A DNA stretch of 8,518 nucleotides from an uncultured Chromatiaceae bacterium (lineage in GTDB: Bacteria > Pseudomonadota > Gammaproteobacteria > Enterobacterales > Alteromonadaceae): positions 1 through 8,518 of the forward strand of contig CAMLNG010000142.1 of NCBI GenBank assembly GCA_946481195.1, given 5' to 3'. Below are positions 6,766-8,518 of the stretch, piece after piece. The first letter of the stretch is position 1, and each line of letters begins with the position of its first letter. The position numbers were made by a program, and so were the translations under genes. Under the pieces are notes generated by a model. That model had not been told where the DNA came from. It did not search any database and worked only from the letters and a program-made list of their open reading frames with translations.

Positions 6766-7852
6766 ATTGGTTAATTTCGCGATAAAGCGCGAGGTATTGC
6801 GCTACCATAGCCTGTTCACTGAACTGCCGGCAAACTCTTTCCCGGCATTGGGTACCAGCAGCTGCGGTTGCCGCCGGATCTGTTAAAAAAAACTGCATGG
6901 CATCGGCCAATGCCTGTGGATCGCGCGCTGGCACCAGACGCCCCTGCGCCGGGCTGATGAGCTCAGGCAAACCGCCGACATCAGTTGCAACAATGGCGAG
7001 GCCACAGGCCATCGCTTCGAGCACTGTCATCGGAATGCCTTCAGCGACTGACGACAAGACAAAGGCCTGACTTTGCGCCATTAATGCGGCGATGTCCTGT
7101 CGTTCACCAAGCCACTGCAGCTGTGGTTCTGCTAAACCTAAGTCGGCGGCAGTTTGCTGTAGACGCTGCCGTTCAGGGCCATCACCGACTAACCAGCACT
7201 GAAATGGCAGAGTGGTTTTAGCGCGGAGTAAAGCGATAGCGTGCAACAGCGTATGCTGATCTTTCACTGTGGCAAGGCGTGCGACGTGGATAAAAGTAAA
7301 AGGCTTGGCTTTTTGGGCATGCGGTGCAAAGCGGTCCAGATTAATGCCGTTGTAAATCAACCGGTTTTTGCTGGCTTTGATTTTTACCACCTCACCAAGC
7401 CATTGATGCAGCTCGCCACTGACCGCGACATAACAGTGCAAAAACGGGCTGATCAGGCGGCGTAACCACTGATATTTTTTGTTTTCCCCTTTGGGATCTG
7501 AAATATCCCGGCCGTGTTCGGCATGCAGGTGTCCGCTGATACCAGCAAGCCACGCCACCGGGTGGTATTCCAGCGTCGCCAGATTGTAGCTGTGCAGGAT
7601 ATCCGGCCGGATCTCACGCAATAAACGCCACAGGCGCCAATGCATGGCCAAATCAGCGCCCGGCTTTTTATGCAGGCAATACACTGCAACATCTGCTGGT
7701 AGCTGGGCGGCAAACTCGGTGGCATAAGTCAGACTAATCACCACATGCTGATAATCCTGACCATGCATTTGCCGGATACAATTCAGCATGACCCGCTCCA
7801 GGCCACCGGTATCCAGACAATAAATTAAATGGGCGATTAAAGGCTTTTTCAT
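6764..7852 (-). CDS. GT4 glycosyltransferase, XrtA/PEP-CTERM-associated (Stp2/TIGR03088 type)
   Basis: A GT-B fold retaining glycosyltransferase of about 362 residues, probably cytosolic, adding a sugar from a nucleotide donor to the growing lipid-linked glycan. The N-terminal Rossmann half carries the acceptor-side loop with GGLER at residues 16-20 and an AEHGRD motif at 111-116, both typical of the exosortase-associated Stp2 group. The C-terminal half has YNGIN near 167-171, VGDGPE near 222-227 and the donor-binding motif EGIPMTVLEAMACG at 271-284, whose two glutamates (E271, E279) are the usual E-x7-E pair. I chose ATG at 7852, which overlaps the exosortase stop codon as TGATG. A GTG one codon upstream (7855) is also in frame. 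Length is normal for the family. The TAG stop lies inside the ribosome-binding site of the next gene. An eight-base T run (forward A at 6885-6892) encodes part of MQFFL and leaves the frame intact. Donor and acceptor sugars cannot be read from the sequence. Confidence 0.9.
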   Translation of the reverse strand: MKKPLIAHLIYCLDTGGLERVMLNCIRQMHGQDYQHVVISLTYATEFAAQLPADVAVYCLHKKPGADLAMHWRLWRLLREIRPDILHSYNLATLEYHPVAWLAGISGHLHAEHGRDISDPKGENKKYQWLRRLISPFLHCYVAVSGELHQWLGEVVKIKASKNRLIYNGINLDRFAPHAQKAKPFTFIHVARLATVKDQHTLLHAIALLRAKTTLPFQCWLVGDGPERQRLQQTAADLGLAEPQLQWLGERQDIAALMAQSQAFVLSSVAEGIPMTVLEAMACGLAIVATDVGGLPELISPAQGRLVPARDPQALADAMQFFLTDPAATAAAGTQCRERVCRQFSEQAMVAQYLALYREINQ

Positions 7853-8518
7853 CACAATCCGGCCAGCGTCTGCAGGCGTGCAGCGGCCTGTTCCAGTTGC
7901 TGCGGCTGAATATCGAGTAATGCGCCTGGCAGATTAACGGCCCGGACTTCTGAATCACCCTGATCACCGCTTAACAAGGCCAGCACCTGATAGAGTTTGG
8001 CTTTTGACGCAGATACTGTCCGGTGTCCGGCAATGCGGTACTGATAAAATACCACTTGCTGTTCGCCGGTTTCGCTGCGCAGTTCCAGCAGCTGATAAGA
8101 TTCACCGGCTAAAGTGAGCGTCTTCATAGCTGTTTCTGACCAGGACTTCCGTTGGTAAAAACGGTTATTCCAGCTAATCAGCTCGCCTTTTTGTTGTTTA
8201 TGACCATAACGCGCCAGCAAATAACCACGACCTTCGTTATCCCAGACCTGTAACCGTGCCAGACCGTCGTGGAAGCTTGGTCGCCATTGCCGCACCGGCT
8301 CAGTGCTGAAACCGGCCGGTGTAGCAAGCTGCGCGGCCTGTGCCGGCGCTTCAATCTCAGTGATTTGACTGCGTAACGTCAGCGTTGCACCTAATATCAA
8401 CAAAGCACAACCAACCGGCCACCCCAATTTGCCAGCAACGAGTGGAGCCTTGACGGATTCTGGTGCCGGCGCTTTGTCGGCAAAACGGCCACCGAGCCAG
8501 AACATACTGAACATCACC
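7852..8518 (-). CDS. xrtA: Exosortase A, C-terminal part with fused EpsI-like domain (5' end outside the window)
   Basis: Exosortase A is a multipass membrane cysteine transpeptidase thought to cleave and sort PEP-CTERM proteins during export. Only the last 222 codons are here. The frame is open to the right edge, so the start and the catalytic Cys, Arg and His lie outside. The fragment opens with VMFSMFWLGGRF, which fits the last membrane helix of XrtA and its MF-x-x-FW-x-G ending. A charged linker follows, then a hydrophobic segment at about residues 33-49, then an extracytoplasmic region (about 60-220) resembling EpsI. EpsI-like features are WRPSF near 78-82, a Y-x4-Q-x2-GEL stretch near 104-113 and NRFY near 118-121. 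EpsI fused to XrtA is a known arrangement. The final TGA overlaps the ATG of the next gene (TGATG). The first codon seen is GTG (valine), which is not a real start. Family assignment relies partly on the neighbours. Confidence 0.85.
   Translation of the reverse strand, partial: VMFSMFWLGGRFADKAPAPESVKAPLVAGKLGWPVGCALLILGATLTLRSQITEIEAPAQAAQLATPAGFSTEPVRQWRPSFHDGLARLQVWDNEGRGYLLARYGHKQQKGELISWNNRFYQRKSWSETAMKTLTLAGESYQLLELRSETGEQQVVFYQYRIAGHRTVSASKAKLYQVLALLSGDQGDSEVRAVNLPGALLDIQPQQLEQAAARLQTLAGL

Noticed and set aside
6885..6892. Run of eight A (T on the coding strand) in the Stp2-type gene as a phase-variation tract; a similar run of seven lies at 3332-3338
   Set aside because: Both runs are short, lie deep within intact genes and encode ordinary Phe-Phe or Lys-Lys residues. 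Nothing suggests more slippage than elsewhere.

Overview
The window is a compact run of eight genes, all on the minus strand and read right to left. It comes from a bacterial exopolysaccharide locus of the exosortase A (XrtA/EpsH) PEP-CTERM type. The organism is most likely a gammaproteobacterium. This rests on the roughly even base composition, the glutamine-rich proteins and the gene families present. The genus cannot be read from this sequence; a Rheinheimera/Alteromonadales-like source is only a guess.

In order of transcription: (1) the C-terminal part of an exosortase A fused to an EpsI-like domain, cut by the right edge (7852-8518); (2) a GT4 glycosyltransferase of the XrtA-associated Stp2/TIGR03088 type (6764-7852); (3) a glutamine-dependent asparagine-synthase-like amidotransferase of the XrtA type (4868-6754); (4) a GT4 glycosyltransferase of the TIGR04063 type, starting at GTG (3647-4855); (5) a further GT4 glycosyltransferase (2562-3650); (6) a PaaK/CapK-type adenylate-forming enzyme (1207-2562); (7) a 39-residue single-pass membrane microprotein that is easily overlooked (1088-1207); (8) a Wzy/WaaL-like membrane ligase of the exosortase-A-associated O-glycosylation ligase type, cut by the left edge (1-1095).

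The genes are packed without usable intergenic space. Junctions are TGATG, ATGA or TAATG overlaps, gaps of 9 and 12 nt, or an 8-nt overlap. The block therefore looks like one co-transcribed and translationally coupled unit, with its promoter upstream of the right edge and its end beyond the left edge. No RNA gene, mobile element, CRISPR array, internal promoter or terminator is visible, and no gene-free stretch exceeds 13 nt.

Together the genes could extend a lipid-linked glycan (three cytoplasmic GT4 enzymes), decorate it (amidotransferase, adenylating enzyme) and polymerise or transfer it at the membrane (ligase). XrtA would process PEP-CTERM proteins encoded elsewhere. The architecture is a variant of a known system rather than a new one. 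The least described parts are the microprotein and the unknown substrate of the PaaK-like enzyme.
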